Part shown: piece after piece, positions 36,406 to 44,374 of the stretch
How the letters are laid out: every line of letters starts with the position of its first letter
Position numbering within the stretch: the stretch's first letter is position 1
Source of the DNA: Polaromonas sp. SP1
GTDB taxonomy: Bacteria; Pseudomonadota; Gammaproteobacteria; Burkholderiales; Burkholderiaceae_C
Direction: 5' to 3'
NCBI RefSeq assembly: GCF_003711205.1
Contig: NZ_CP031013.1
Span: forward strand, 2,894,501 to 2,958,500
DNA: 64,000 nucleotides
Made by a program: the position numbers and the translations under genes
Notes under the pieces: model-generated
What the model was told of the DNA's origin: nothing
The model's database searches: none
What the model saw: only the letters and a program-made list of their open reading frames with translations

Positions 36406-37497
36406 CTACATCCTCAAGCGCTGGGCGTAGCCCGTCATCTCCAGATACCCCATCCCCACCTGCTTGCCGTTGCTGTCGATCAGCTCGCTCAGGCCTTCCC
36501 AATAAATCGCACCGGTCGACTGGCGGCTGTCCAGCTCCTGGTTGTCGATGACGGCGCGCACGGTATAAAAATCAGCCGGCGTGCGCACGATCCATTCCAC
36601 CGGGTAAGTGGCCTGCGTCAGCGGGCTCTTCCAGCGTCGCACCGGCTTGAAGATCACTTCGCCGCGGGTAAAGGTATAGAGCCCACCCTTGGGTGAGCGA
36701 AATGAGCCACCATCCCAGAGCGCATTGCCGTCCTTGTCACGCAGCCTGAAGGCGGTGAGGGCGCTGCCGTCCAGCAGGTTCATGCCGATCCAGTCCCAGC
36801 CCAGGGCGTCGGGGTGCAGGATTTCTTCGCTCCATTCGTGGTCCAGCCAGGCCTTGCCGGTGACGTCAAAGCTCTGGCCTTTGACCTGCAGGCTGCCGCG
36901 TGTGGCGAGTTGCGGCTGGCTGTAGTAGTAGCTGGCCTGTTTTTCATCAGGGCCTTTGCGTGACAGGCCCTTGTTGCCTTGCAAGAGCACCGCTTGCGTC
37001 TCCTCAAACTGCAGCTTGATCGCGAAGTCGGTGGCCGGCAGCTCTGCTGTGTAGGTCGTCCCATCGGCCTTGAGTGACCAGTCGCGCAGCTTCAGGTCCA
37101 TGTCTTGCTCATCGGCAGAAGCCAGCCCAAAACCGTCGCGCGCGATGCGCTGGTCATGCCAGAGTTTTTTGCCTTGCACGTCGGTGATGGCGGCGTGGGC
37201 AAAAAGCAATTGTTTGGCGGCGAATTTCGACGCCATGCCTTGCGTGGCATCCACCCGTGAGCGGAAGAAGGTCAGCTGAAAGCCGAACACGCGGTCGCCG
37301 GCATCTTTGGCCCTTGCCTGCCCCGTGATGTACCACCACTCGGTGCGAAAGCTGGGGTGGGCGCCGCGGTCGCGCGGGAACACCAATGCCTTTGCGGGCA
37401 GCGCGTGGGCCGGGGCACCCCATCCAGCCAGCGTGGCCGCGCCACCCAGCAGCAACTGGCGTCGCAGCAAGCTCACAGGCAGCGGGGGAAATTGCAT
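36406..37497 (-). CDS. AttH/CrtC-like lipocalin-type secreted protein
   Basis: A 363-aa protein with an N-terminal twin-arginine-like signal (LLRRQLLLGGAATLAGWG, cut near AHA). The body is the double lipocalin-like fold of the carotenoid 1,2-hydratase/AttH family, with 'HPSFRTEWWYITGQ', 'FGFQLTFFR', 'YYYSQPQL', 'AWLDHEWSEE' and 'WDWIGMNLLDG'. No carotenoid genes are nearby, so an AttH-type role beside an ABC permease is more likely than carotenoid hydration. It starts 9 bases after the PLP enzyme on the same strand. Matching permease and ATPase genes lie at 44.4 and 50.0 kb on the same strand. Confidence 0.87.
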   Translation of the reverse strand: MQFPPLPVSLLRRQLLLGGAATLAGWGAPAHALPAKALVFPRDRGAHPSFRTEWWYITGQARAKDAGDRVFGFQLTFFRSRVDATQGMASKFAAKQLLFAHAAITDVQGKKLWHDQRIARDGFGLASADEQDMDLKLRDWSLKADGTTYTAELPATDFAIKLQFEETQAVLLQGNKGLSRKGPDEKQASYYYSQPQLATRGSLQVKGQSFDVTGKAWLDHEWSEEILHPDALGWDWIGMNLLDGSALTAFRLRDKDGNALWDGGSFRSPKGGLYTFTRGEVIFKPVRRWKSPLTQATYPVEWIVRTPADFYTVRAVIDNQELDSRQSTGAIYWEGLSELIDSNGKQVGMGYLEMTGYAQRLRM

Positions 37498-37506
37498 GAG
37501 GTTTCT

Positions 37507-38586
37507 TCAGCGGGCCGGCGCGGGCCGCATCAAGCGTTCTACCTGTTCGCAGGCCGCCGTGCAGTCGCCCATTTTGTCGGCCACCCACTCGGCGTTGTGG
37601 TACGTGGGCAGGTAACGCTCGCCCGAATCGCACAGCAGCGACAGGATGGAGCCCTGCTCACCGCGCTCCAGCATCTCATGCGCCAGCGTCAGCATGCCCA
37701 CCAGGTTGGTGCCGGTCGAAGGCCCGACGCGGCGGCCCAGCAGGCGCGAGAGCGCCTGCATGGCAGCCACGGATGAGACATCGGCGACTTCTACCATGCG
37801 GTCTATCACGGTGCGGATAAAACTGGCCTCCACGCGCGGGCGGCCTATGCCCTCGATGCGCGAACCGACGCCGGTGATATTGGCATCACCCGTACGGTGA
37901 TAAGCCCCAAACACCGAGCCCGCCGGGTCGGCCACACACAGCTGGCTGTTATGGCGCTGGTAGCGCACATAACGCCCTATGGTGGCGCTGGTGCCGCCCG
38001 TGCCCGCGCCCACCACGATCCAGCGCGGCACCGGGTGGCGCTCGTGGGCCATCTGGCTGAACATGCTTTCGGCGATGTTGTTGTTGCCGCGCCAGTCGGT
38101 GGCGCGCTCGGCATAGGTGAACTGGTCCATGTAGTGGCCGCTGGTTTCCAGCGCCAGCTTGCGCGCGTCGTCATACACCTGCGCCGCGCTGTCCACCCAG
38201 TGGCAGCGCCCGCCGTAAAACTCGATCTGCGCCACTTTCTCGGGCGAGGTGCTGCGCGGCATCACGGCAATAAAGGGCAGGCCCAGCAGCCGCGCAAAGT
38301 AGGCCTCACTCACCGCGGTGGAGCCGCTGGAGGCCTCGACGATGGTGGAGGCCTCGTGGATCAGCCCATTGCACAGCGCATACAAAAAGAGCGAACGCGC
38401 TAGCCGGTGCTTGAGGCTGCCGGTAGGGTGGGTGGACTCGTCCTTGAGGTAGAAGTCGATGCCGCGCGCCGCAAATTCCGGCAGAGGCAGGGGGATGAGA
38501 TGGGTGTCGGCGCTGCGCTGGTAGTCGGCCTCAATGCGGGCGATGGCGGCGCTGAGCCAGGGGCTGCTGGAGTGGGGTGCGGTCAT
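37507..38586 (-). CDS. cysteine-synthase-like PLP enzyme
   Basis: A 359-aa fold-type II PLP enzyme. The PLP lysine is in '[12 protein letters not shown]', the substrate loop is '[13 protein letters not shown]', the phosphate-binding loop is '[13 protein letters not shown]', and '[10 protein letters not shown]' ends the core. The long helical N-terminus and the '[13 protein letters not shown]' region match the subgroup of cysteine synthase/cystathionine beta-synthase-like proteins that is distinct from CysK/CysM and often of unknown substrate. The ATG at 38586 is preferred to 38622. It is co-transcribed with the AttH-like gene 9 bases downstream. Confidence 0.85.
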   Translation of the reverse strand: MTAPHSSSPWLSAAIARIEADYQRSADTHLIPLPLPEFAARGIDFYLKDESTHPTGSLKHRLARSLFLYALCNGLIHEASTIVEASSGSTAVSEAYFARLLGLPFIAVMPRSTSPEKVAQIEFYGGRCHWVDSAAQVYDDARKLALETSGHYMDQFTYAERATDWRGNNNIAESMFSQMAHERHPVPRWIVVGAGTGGTSATIGRYVRYQRHNSQLCVADPAGSVFGAYHRTGDANITGVGSRIEGIGRPRVEASFIRTVIDRMVEVADVSSVAAMQALSRLLGRRVGPSTGTNLVGMLTLAHEMLERGEQGSILSLLCDSGERYLPTYHNAEWVADKMGDCTAACEQVERLMRPAPAR

Positions 38587-38640
38587 GGCCCCGATTCTCG
38601 CAGCAAGACCCGCATCCGCCAACGTGGGCGAAGCGGGCCT

Positions 38641-38934
38641 TCAATACCAGCCGGCGTTCCATGACGACGGCTCACTGAACAAGGCCGGAATCTCGCTGCG
38701 GCCTATGCCCAGGTCGCTGAGTTCGTGGCTGCTCATGGCCATGAGCTCGTCGCGCTGCAGGCGGGTGGGCACCTGCTCATAAGGCGCGGCTGCGCACGGC
38801 GCTTCCCTGAACCAGGCGTTGCTCAATTGCCGGCCCAGCCTGCGCACTGCCGCCGGCAAAGCCGCGAGGCGGCGCAGGAAGTCTGCGAACGGCCTGAAGC
38901 TTGGGCTGACGGTGGGAATGGCGGCGGAAGGCAT
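38641..38934 (-). CDS. DUF1127 domain small protein
   Basis: A 97-aa basic protein whose C-terminal part 'DELMAMSSHELSDLGIGRSE' is the DUF1127 motif. It is longer than the ~50-aa minimal family because of an N-terminal extension. Small DUF1127 proteins are known in other bacteria to affect RNA and phosphate or carbon metabolism; nothing specific can be said here. AAGGAG is placed well before ATG 38934. It is divergent from lysR at 39071. Confidence 0.8.
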   Translation of the reverse strand: MPSAAIPTVSPSFRPFADFLRRLAALPAAVRRLGRQLSNAWFREAPCAAAPYEQVPTRLQRDELMAMSSHELSDLGIGRSEIPALFSEPSSWNAGWY

Positions 38935-39021
38935 GGGGTTCTCCTTGTGGGGTCGGAAGGTCTGAAATGAAGCCAGGCGCCCATGGTGCAATTTATTCTG
39001 GTATTGTGGAAGTTGAGTTTT

Positions 39022-39048
39022 CTGATTAAAACTATCAGGATTGCTGAT
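39022..39048. promoter_or_regulatory. triple half-site operator upstream of lysR
   Basis: CTGAT-N7-ATCAG (39022-39038) is followed by N5-CTGAT (39044-39048). The result is two overlapping inverted repeats built from one 5-base half-site. It lies between the divergent DUF1127 and lysR genes, the normal place for autoregulatory LysR binding. Confidence 0.5.
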
Positions 39049-39070
39049 AATCCCCGGTAAGGGAGCTTTT

Positions 39071-39964
39071 ATGCGAGAACTGAACCTGGACCAATTAAGA
39101 ACGCTGGTGGCCATCACCGACCTCGGCACCTTCTCCGCCGCGGCGCAGGGCCTGCACCTGGCGCAGCCCACCGTCAGCCTGCATGTGAGCGAGCTTGAAA
39201 GCCGGCTGGGCACACCGCTGGTGGTGCGCGGCGGCCGGCGCGTCGAGCCGACACCCGCAGGCGCCATGCTGGTCGAGCGCGCCCGCCGCCTGCTGCGCGA
39301 CGCCGACGATGCGGTGGATGCGGTCAAGCGTCACGTCGAGGGCCGCACCGGCCGTGTGCGCTTGGGCACCACCACCGGTGTGCTGGTGTACTTTTTGCCG
39401 CAAGTACTCAAGGCGATGGAAGAGGCCCATCCCGACATCGATGTCGAGGTCAGCATTCTGGGCTCGGCCGACACGCTGCAGCGCTTGATTGAAGGCACGC
39501 TCGATGTCGGCCTGGTTGCCACGCCCCCACCCGCGCAACGCGGCATGGTGATCACGCACTGGCGCAGCGACCCGATGATGGCCTTTGTGCCCAAACGCTG
39601 GAAGGCGCCCAAACACGCCACACCGGCGTGGCTCGCCTCACGCCCATTGATCTTCAACGAAACGCCCACCCACATGTACCGCATGACCATGGCCTGGTTT
39701 GCCGATGCGGGTTTCACGCCGCGTGCGCGGATCGAGCTCAATTACTCCGAGGCGATCAAGAGCCTGGTGGCAGCGGGTTACGGTGCGGCGGTGTTGCCGA
39801 GGGAGCAATCAGTGGAGGAATCCAATGTGCGGCACGACGTGCAACTGGTGCCGCTCAAGCCCGCGTTGACACGTCACACCGCCATGGTGCACAGGCCGCT
39901 GGATGCATTGGATGGCGCTACGCGCAACTTGCTCAAGACCCTGGCGACGTTTCGTCAGGCTTGA
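39071..39964 (+). CDS. LysR family transcriptional regulator
   Basis: A 297-aa LysR regulator. The N-terminal helix-turn-helix is 'FSAAAQGLHLAQPTVSLHV' within residues 1-60, followed by 'LVVRGGRRVEPTPAGAML' and the co-inducer domain. It is divergent from the DUF1127 gene, with a matched operator between, so that gene is a plausible target. The effector is unknown. The ATG at 39071 gives the standard MRELNLDQLRTLVAI start. Confidence 0.93.
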   Translation: MRELNLDQLRTLVAITDLGTFSAAAQGLHLAQPTVSLHVSELESRLGTPLVVRGGRRVEPTPAGAMLVERARRLLRDADDAVDAVKRHVEGRTGRVRLGTTTGVLVYFLPQVLKAMEEAHPDIDVEVSILGSADTLQRLIEGTLDVGLVATPPPAQRGMVITHWRSDPMMAFVPKRWKAPKHATPAWLASRPLIFNETPTHMYRMTMAWFADAGFTPRARIELNYSEAIKSLVAAGYGAAVLPREQSVEESNVRHDVQLVPLKPALTRHTAMVHRPLDALDGATRNLLKTLATFRQA

Positions 39965-40046
39965 GCTGCTGCGCGATTTGTGCGGTTCAAGACGCCGGTG
40001 CAGAGCGGCGTAATTTCCGTATCTGCATTGGGCCCAAGGCGGAAGT

Positions 40047-40394
40047 TCAGGTTGAACGACGAACCAAGGTCTCCAGGTTCTCATACGAGTAGCCTTCGCG
40101 GCGCGTGATCAGGGTATTCGCCCGACTCATCAGCTTCCGAGACGGGGTTCCTGCGGCATGTAACTCCAACAATGCGCTTGCGATGTCTGCAGCCCCTATT
40201 GCCCTGTAGGCTTCGGCAAATATGTGCATCGTGGAAAACCCGTATCGATGGACTAACGCGTCAATGCCGTCCTTGTCGCAGTAAACCTCCGCCTCGGAGA
40301 TCGCAAAGACCTGCTGGCGCATGCCCGCGAGAGACGCCAGACCTTGTCGCTCGCCGACTTCAATTGCATTGCGAATTTCGGCATCTACATCCAT
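40047..40394 (-). CDS. hypothetical small soluble protein
   Basis: A 115-aa helical protein, 'VYCDKDGIDALVHRYGFSTM' and 'FAEAYRAIGAADIASALLEL' being its most distinctive parts. This arrangement resembles the C-terminal portion of DMP19/DUF4375-like proteins, but the WCQSE...NGG core is missing. A GGGGGAG precedes ATG 40394, favouring this start over 40409. It stands alone between a LysR gene and a GST gene. Confidence 0.6.
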   Translation of the reverse strand: MDVDAEIRNAIEVGERQGLASLAGMRQQVFAISEAEVYCDKDGIDALVHRYGFSTMHIFAEAYRAIGAADIASALLELHAAGTPSRKLMSRANTLITRREGYSYENLETLVRRST

Positions 40395-40492
40395 GGCACT
40401 CCCCCGCATTTGAAAAGCTTTTTACAGGCATTTGAATTTTGTCGAATGTCCGCTTCTGGCCGAATGCAGCCATCCGCTTTATAGCATCAGGC

Positions 40493-41164
40493 TCAACCTT
40501 CATGCTCCGATATGCGGCGCGAGAGCTCAGAGCCGCGAGCCAGGAAAAAGCGGTGCAGCTCTGCGGCATAACCGCTGCCCACCGCTTGCCGGACTGACAG
40601 GCGCGCAGCGAGAGCGGCGCGCCAGGCGCGAACTTTCGGCAGACCGTCAAAGAACCCCGTTTCACCGACGCTCTCCAGCACATCGAAGTAACGAAACACT
40701 GGTCCGAACACGGCGTCGACCATGCTGAAAGCAGCGCCGGCGAAGTAGGGCCCTTGCTCGGGCGGCACAGCCTCGATCTGGGAAAACCGCTGCTGCAGGT
40801 TTTCACGCTGCCGGGCGAGCGCCGCCGCATCGGGCGCGTTGTAAAAGGCCGCAATGGTGTTGAGCACACCAGAGCCAAACTCCATCCACGCACGATGCTG
40901 CGCGCGCTTCAGCGCATCCGCAGGATGCAGGCGCGGCAGCAGCGTGTCGTCCAGGTATTCGCAGATTACGGCGGATTCAAAAATCGTGTCATCGTCCACC
41001 ATCAGCACCGGCGTTTTGCCCAGTGGCGACACGGCCTTGAACCAGTCGGGTTTGTTTGCCAGGTCGACATAGCGGCGTTCAAACGCGACTTCTTTTTCGG
41101 CCAGCACGATGGCGGCGCGTTGTACGTAGGGGCACAGGGTGTGGCTGATGAGGGTCATTTGCAT
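40493..41164 (-). CDS. glutathione S-transferase family protein
   Basis: A 223-aa GST. The thioredoxin-like N-domain starts 'LISHTLCPYVQRAAIVLAEK', with a Cys at residue 11 in the CPY motif typical of omega/beta-like GSTs. 'SPLGKTPVLMVDD' (cis-Pro) and 'ESAVICEYLDD' bind glutathione. The helical C-domain follows. It is probably involved in detoxification or dehalogenation; the substrate is unknown. DoxX starts on the same strand upstream with 12 bases between, so they may be co-transcribed. Confidence 0.9.
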   Translation of the reverse strand: MQMTLISHTLCPYVQRAAIVLAEKEVAFERRYVDLANKPDWFKAVSPLGKTPVLMVDDDTIFESAVICEYLDDTLLPRLHPADALKRAQHRAWMEFGSGVLNTIAAFYNAPDAAALARQRENLQQRFSQIEAVPPEQGPYFAGAAFSMVDAVFGPVFRYFDVLESVGETGFFDGLPKVRAWRAALAARLSVRQAVGSGYAAELHRFFLARGSELSRRISEHEG

Positions 41165-41176
41165 GATGCTTCCCTT

Positions 41177-41608
41177 TCAAGCTGGAACGAAGAGACGGCT
41201 GCGGCGCAGCGCCAGTTTGCCGTCACCCAGCAGCCAGTGCGCCATCGTTGCCGCCAGCAGGAACACCGGATATTCCCAGCCGCCCTTGGGGTTGGTAAAC
41301 ACCCAACCATTGGGTAGGTGCACCCAGGCCGCCACCAAAAGAATTGGCGCCAGCAGCAGCGACACCTGGCGGCCGTAAAAGCCGAGCAGCAACGCAGCCC
41401 CGCCGGCCAGTTCCATCGCCACCACGGGGTAGACCATAAAACCGGGCAGGCCCACGGAGCCGAAAAACTGCGCCGTGCCGGGCAGCGTGTAGACCACGAT
41501 CTTGAGCAGTGCGTGGGTAACCCACATGAGGCCCAGGCTGATGCGCAGCAGGGTCGCGCCCCAGTCTTGAGGGGTGGTGGATGCAGAAGAATGCGTTGTC
41601 GTGTTCAT
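41177..41608 (-). CDS. DoxX family membrane protein
   Basis: A 143-aa protein with four helices and the DoxX pattern: 'LLRISLGLMWVTHALLKI' in the first helix, 'ELAGGAALLLGFYGR' in the second pair, and 'HLPNGWVFTNPKGGWEYP', a common DoxX loop. Members are linked with thiosulfate:quinone activity or with oxidative stress, but most are uncharacterised. ATG 41608 is preferred to 41692, which would start inside the neighbouring regulator. It is divergent from the LysR gene at 41679, whose likely operator lies 35 bases upstream. Confidence 0.87.
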   Translation of the reverse strand: MNTTTHSSASTTPQDWGATLLRISLGLMWVTHALLKIVVYTLPGTAQFFGSVGLPGFMVYPVVAMELAGGAALLLGFYGRQVSLLLAPILLVAAWVHLPNGWVFTNPKGGWEYPVFLLAATMAHWLLGDGKLALRRSRLFVPA

Positions 41609-41642
41609 GAAAACCTCGCAATAAAGTGAAAGAGGCCGCCAC

Positions 41643-41669
41643 TTTACGATTGCAAAAAAGCAATGTAAA
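41643..41669. promoter_or_regulatory. LysR operator between doxX and lysR
   Basis: TTTACGATTGC and GCAATGTAAA are inverted around AAAAAA. They match over ten bases apart from one extra G. The repeat lies between the divergent doxX and lysR, 9 bases before the lysR ATG, so binding would block lysR and could control doxX-GST. Confidence 0.6.
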
Positions 41670-41678
41670 TTGGCGTAC

Positions 41679-42590
41679 ATGAAAACATTCACTGCAAAAT
41701 CGCAATACGCCTTGACGGCCTACGACCTGCAAACCTTGCTGGCATTGGTGCGTGGCGCCACGCTGGCCGAAGCGGCGCGGCGGCTGGAGGCGGATGCTTC
41801 CACGGTGTTCCGCTCGGTGCAGCGCATTGAGAAAAGCCTGGGCCAGCGCCTCTTTGAACGCTCCCGCCAGGGTTATTTGCCGACCGAGCCCATGCTGGCC
41901 CTGGTGCAGCATGCCGAGCGCATCGAAGCCGAGCTGGAGGCTGCGCGCGCCAGCGCCCAGCGGCCGCATGAAGGCGTGTCGGGACGGGTGCGGCTCACCA
42001 CGACCGACGCCGTGCTGCGCGGGCTGGTGCTGCCTTCGCTCAAGCCCTTGCTCGCGCAGCATCCTTTGCTGCAGCTCGATATGCGAACGGGCAACGAACT
42101 CCTCAGCCTCAGCCGACGCGACGCCGACCTGGCCTTGCGCGCCACGCGCAAGCCGCCCGATCACCTGGTGGGGCGAAAGCTGGGCACGGTGCGTTTTGTG
42201 GTGTGTGGCTCCAAGGCGCAAGCCAAGGCCGCGTCATCCAAAAAGACCAGCGCCTTGATGGACACCCTGGCCAGCGCCGACTGGATAGCACCCGACGAAT
42301 CGCTGCCCGAACACCCGTCGGTGCTGTGGCGGCGCAAGCAGTTTCCCAAGCTCACGCCGCGCCATCATGCGGACGGCATTGTGGCGGTGATGGATGCGAT
42401 CAAGGCGGGCTTGGGGGTGGGCATCGTGCCCGTCTTCATGCTGGAGAGTGAGCCTGCGTTGGTGCCATTGGGCGGCACGCTGAGTGACTGCGAATCAGAC
42501 CTGTGGCTGCTGGCGCACCCCGAGTCGCGCCACCTGCGAAGAATCTCGGCGGTGTACGACCACTTTGCGGCCAGTATTCGATTGGCCTGA
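41679..42590 (+). CDS. LysR family transcriptional regulator
   Basis: A 303-aa LysR regulator. Its helix-turn-helix is 'TLAEAARRLEADASTVFRSV' (residues 28-47), which differs from the more usual LysR sequence and is followed by 'LGQRLFERSRQGYLPTEP'. The substrate domain is standard. It is divergent from doxX with an excellent inverted repeat in the 70-base gap; it likely represses doxX and GST in the absence of an inducer. An upstream TTG (41670) is possible but not needed. Confidence 0.93.
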   Translation: MKTFTAKSQYALTAYDLQTLLALVRGATLAEAARRLEADASTVFRSVQRIEKSLGQRLFERSRQGYLPTEPMLALVQHAERIEAELEAARASAQRPHEGVSGRVRLTTTDAVLRGLVLPSLKPLLAQHPLLQLDMRTGNELLSLSRRDADLALRATRKPPDHLVGRKLGTVRFVVCGSKAQAKAASSKKTSALMDTLASADWIAPDESLPEHPSVLWRRKQFPKLTPRHHADGIVAVMDAIKAGLGVGIVPVFMLESEPALVPLGGTLSDCESDLWLLAHPESRHLRRISAVYDHFAASIRLA

Positions 42591-42610
42591 GCGCTGGCTT
42601 GACGATAAAT

Positions 42611-42838
42611 TCAAAACGACTGGCCCGCACCGGAGGTGCGAAACACAACTTCCCCGCTGGGAATGTGCACAACGCGCACTTCCTGGCGCGTGGGGTCGGC
42701 CACGCTTTTGACGGCGACGGCTACCGCCAGCGAGTAGTCGGCATAAAGATGCTGGGAATTGGCATGCAAGAGGCTGCCTTGCACAGGGTCAACGTTTTCA
42801 ATGCGGTAGTCATGTGGCGGTGCTTTTGAAGATGCCAT
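42611..42838 (-). CDS. hypothetical small protein
   Basis: A 75-aa protein: 'PHDYRIENVDPVQGSLLHAN', then 'YSLAVAVAVKSVADPTRQEV' and a C-terminal 'VVHIPSGEVVFRT'. No signal, cysteine or known domain. The start at 42838 gives MASSKAPP; the longer frame to 42934 adds only basic residues. It is convergent with the LysR gene, 20 bases apart. Codon usage looks like that of its neighbours, so it is probably real. Confidence 0.5.
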   Translation of the reverse strand: MASSKAPPHDYRIENVDPVQGSLLHANSQHLYADYSLAVAVAVKSVADPTRQEVRVVHIPSGEVVFRTSGAGQSF

Positions 42839-43043
42839 GGTGAAGACCTCTTTGAAGTGATGCCTCCATGGTATGAGCGCCGCGCGCTTGCGTGATGACA
42901 ATTGCGGGTCAAAAGCGTGACGGTGAGTAAGCAAACGAAAGCGCCTTGCCGGCGCCTCACCGCCATTGGGAAAAACTAAATACTTCTAAAGTTCGCCAGA
43001 GCCCAAGTAGCGCTTCCCCAACTGGCGAAGATGGTTTGCGAAG

Positions 43044-43535
43044 TCAGTGCAACTCGCGCTTGGGGTCGTCCTCCGACCACTCGAGGTTCTTCATCTCGAC
43101 GGCCACCGACTTCAGCATCTCCAGCGCGGCTTCGGGTGTCTGCACAATGCCCAGCCAGCCGAAAAGATGGTGGCGCAGGAACAGCAAAATCTTTCCGGTC
43201 AATGGGTCGCAGGCGACCCAGTGCCGCGGGCTGTAGCAGGGCTCCAGCGCGCACAGCGGCGGGCAGTCCAGCGGGTAGGGCGGGTCCATGGAGGCGCGCA
43301 GCCCGGCCAGGTCGGTCACCAGCGCTTCCAGTTCTTCGGCTTGCAGCGTGAGCGGTTGCGTGGGCTGAAGCGTCACGCTGCCATCGTCGTTGCGCAAGGC
43401 CAGCAGGCCATGGGCCAGCCGCACGGGCGCCTGCGGCGCACGCGCTTCAATCGAGGCCGCGCCTGCCTGTGCGCCGGTGCTGTGTGCACGCGGCATGACG
43501 GTATTGGGAACGTTGGGAAAAGTGCTGGTGCTCAT
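43044..43535 (-). CDS. hypothetical soluble protein
   Basis: A 163-aa protein with an unstructured Ala/Pro-rich N-terminus (residues 1-40), then 'RLAHGLLALRNDDGSVTLQP', 'LEALVTDLAGLRASMDPP', a Cys-rich loop 'CPPLCALEPC' and 'HHLFGWLGIVQTPEAALEML'. GGAG precedes ATG 43535. I do not recognise a family. The gap of 205 bases to the previous gene holds nothing clear. Confidence 0.6.
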   Translation of the reverse strand: MSTSTFPNVPNTVMPRAHSTGAQAGAASIEARAPQAPVRLAHGLLALRNDDGSVTLQPTQPLTLQAEELEALVTDLAGLRASMDPPYPLDCPPLCALEPCYSPRHWVACDPLTGKILLFLRHHLFGWLGIVQTPEAALEMLKSVAVEMKNLEWSEDDPKRELH

Positions 43536-43666
43536 AGGGGGCTCCACGTGCAGGGTGACGTGGATCCAGTGTGCTGCGCAGCCCTGCTGCAAGACGTGGG
43601 AATCAGGCCCCGGCCCCTGTAGGACGGCGCAGGTGTATCAGGAAAGCCAAACCAGCACTTACCTGC

Positions 43667-44260
43667 TTACTCGCACTCCAGATCCCCATAGCTAAAGGCC
43701 TTTGCTTTGGGCTGGCCCTTATTCAGCGTATCCACCCAGCGCCGGCCTTCTTTGACGTTTTTTGAAACACCATCACCCAGGCAGTAGCCCGTCGCTACAT
43801 TGAGCATGGCCGGCCGTATGCCACCGGTGGCTGCCTTCAGGTAGTAGTCGAAGGAGGCGGCGTCATTGCGCGCAACCGCTTTGCCGGATTTGTATTGGGC
43901 GCCCACGGCCTCCTGGGCCACCGGATGTCCGGCATCCGCTGCCAGTTTGAGCCATTCAAAAGCGGCGGCGGGATCCTTTACCTGCAGCCAAAGTCCCGTG
44001 ACATACATCGCCGTGGGAATTTTGAGGTCGGCAAATGTTCTCATCCGCTCCAGGGCGAGCGCGGGGTCTTTGGGGGCAAGGTTGATGATGTGCTGGATGT
44101 GTGCAGGTTCGCTGCCGGATACGATGAGCTCCACCAGTTTCGAATCGGGGAGGTTTCTTACCCCTGAGAGGTAGGGGTCGGGCCACGTGATCTGGGCTTG
44201 AGCATTGAATGACGTCATGAGCAGCAGAAGAGCCCAGCGCGAAAAGGATGAAAAGGTCAT
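43667..44260 (-). CDS. SEL1-like repeat secreted protein
   Basis: A 197-aa protein with a signal peptide (cut near SFNAQAQ) and a chain of SEL1-like helical repeats. Pieces such as 'PTAMYVTGLWLQVKDPAAAF' and 'GHPVAQEAVGAQYKSGKAVA' are typical repeat units, and the last unit ends 'GYCLGDGVSKNVKEGRRWVD'. Such proteins usually mediate protein contacts in the periplasm. It lies about 115 bases downstream of the FtsX permease on the same strand, separated by a low-GC gap. Confidence 0.75.
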   Translation of the reverse strand: MTFSSFSRWALLLLMTSFNAQAQITWPDPYLSGVRNLPDSKLVELIVSGSEPAHIQHIINLAPKDPALALERMRTFADLKIPTAMYVTGLWLQVKDPAAAFEWLKLAADAGHPVAQEAVGAQYKSGKAVARNDAASFDYYLKAATGGIRPAMLNVATGYCLGDGVSKNVKEGRRWVDTLNKGQPKAKAFSYGDLECE

Positions 44261-44374
44261 GAATTGGCTCCGGGTTGAAAGCGCGAAAGCATAAAAGTCT
44301 TCTGGCCGATGGGGCCTACCAATTGATTTCGATTGAAGGGGCGAAAGATTCAGCGTTTTCTGCTGGAGATAGCT

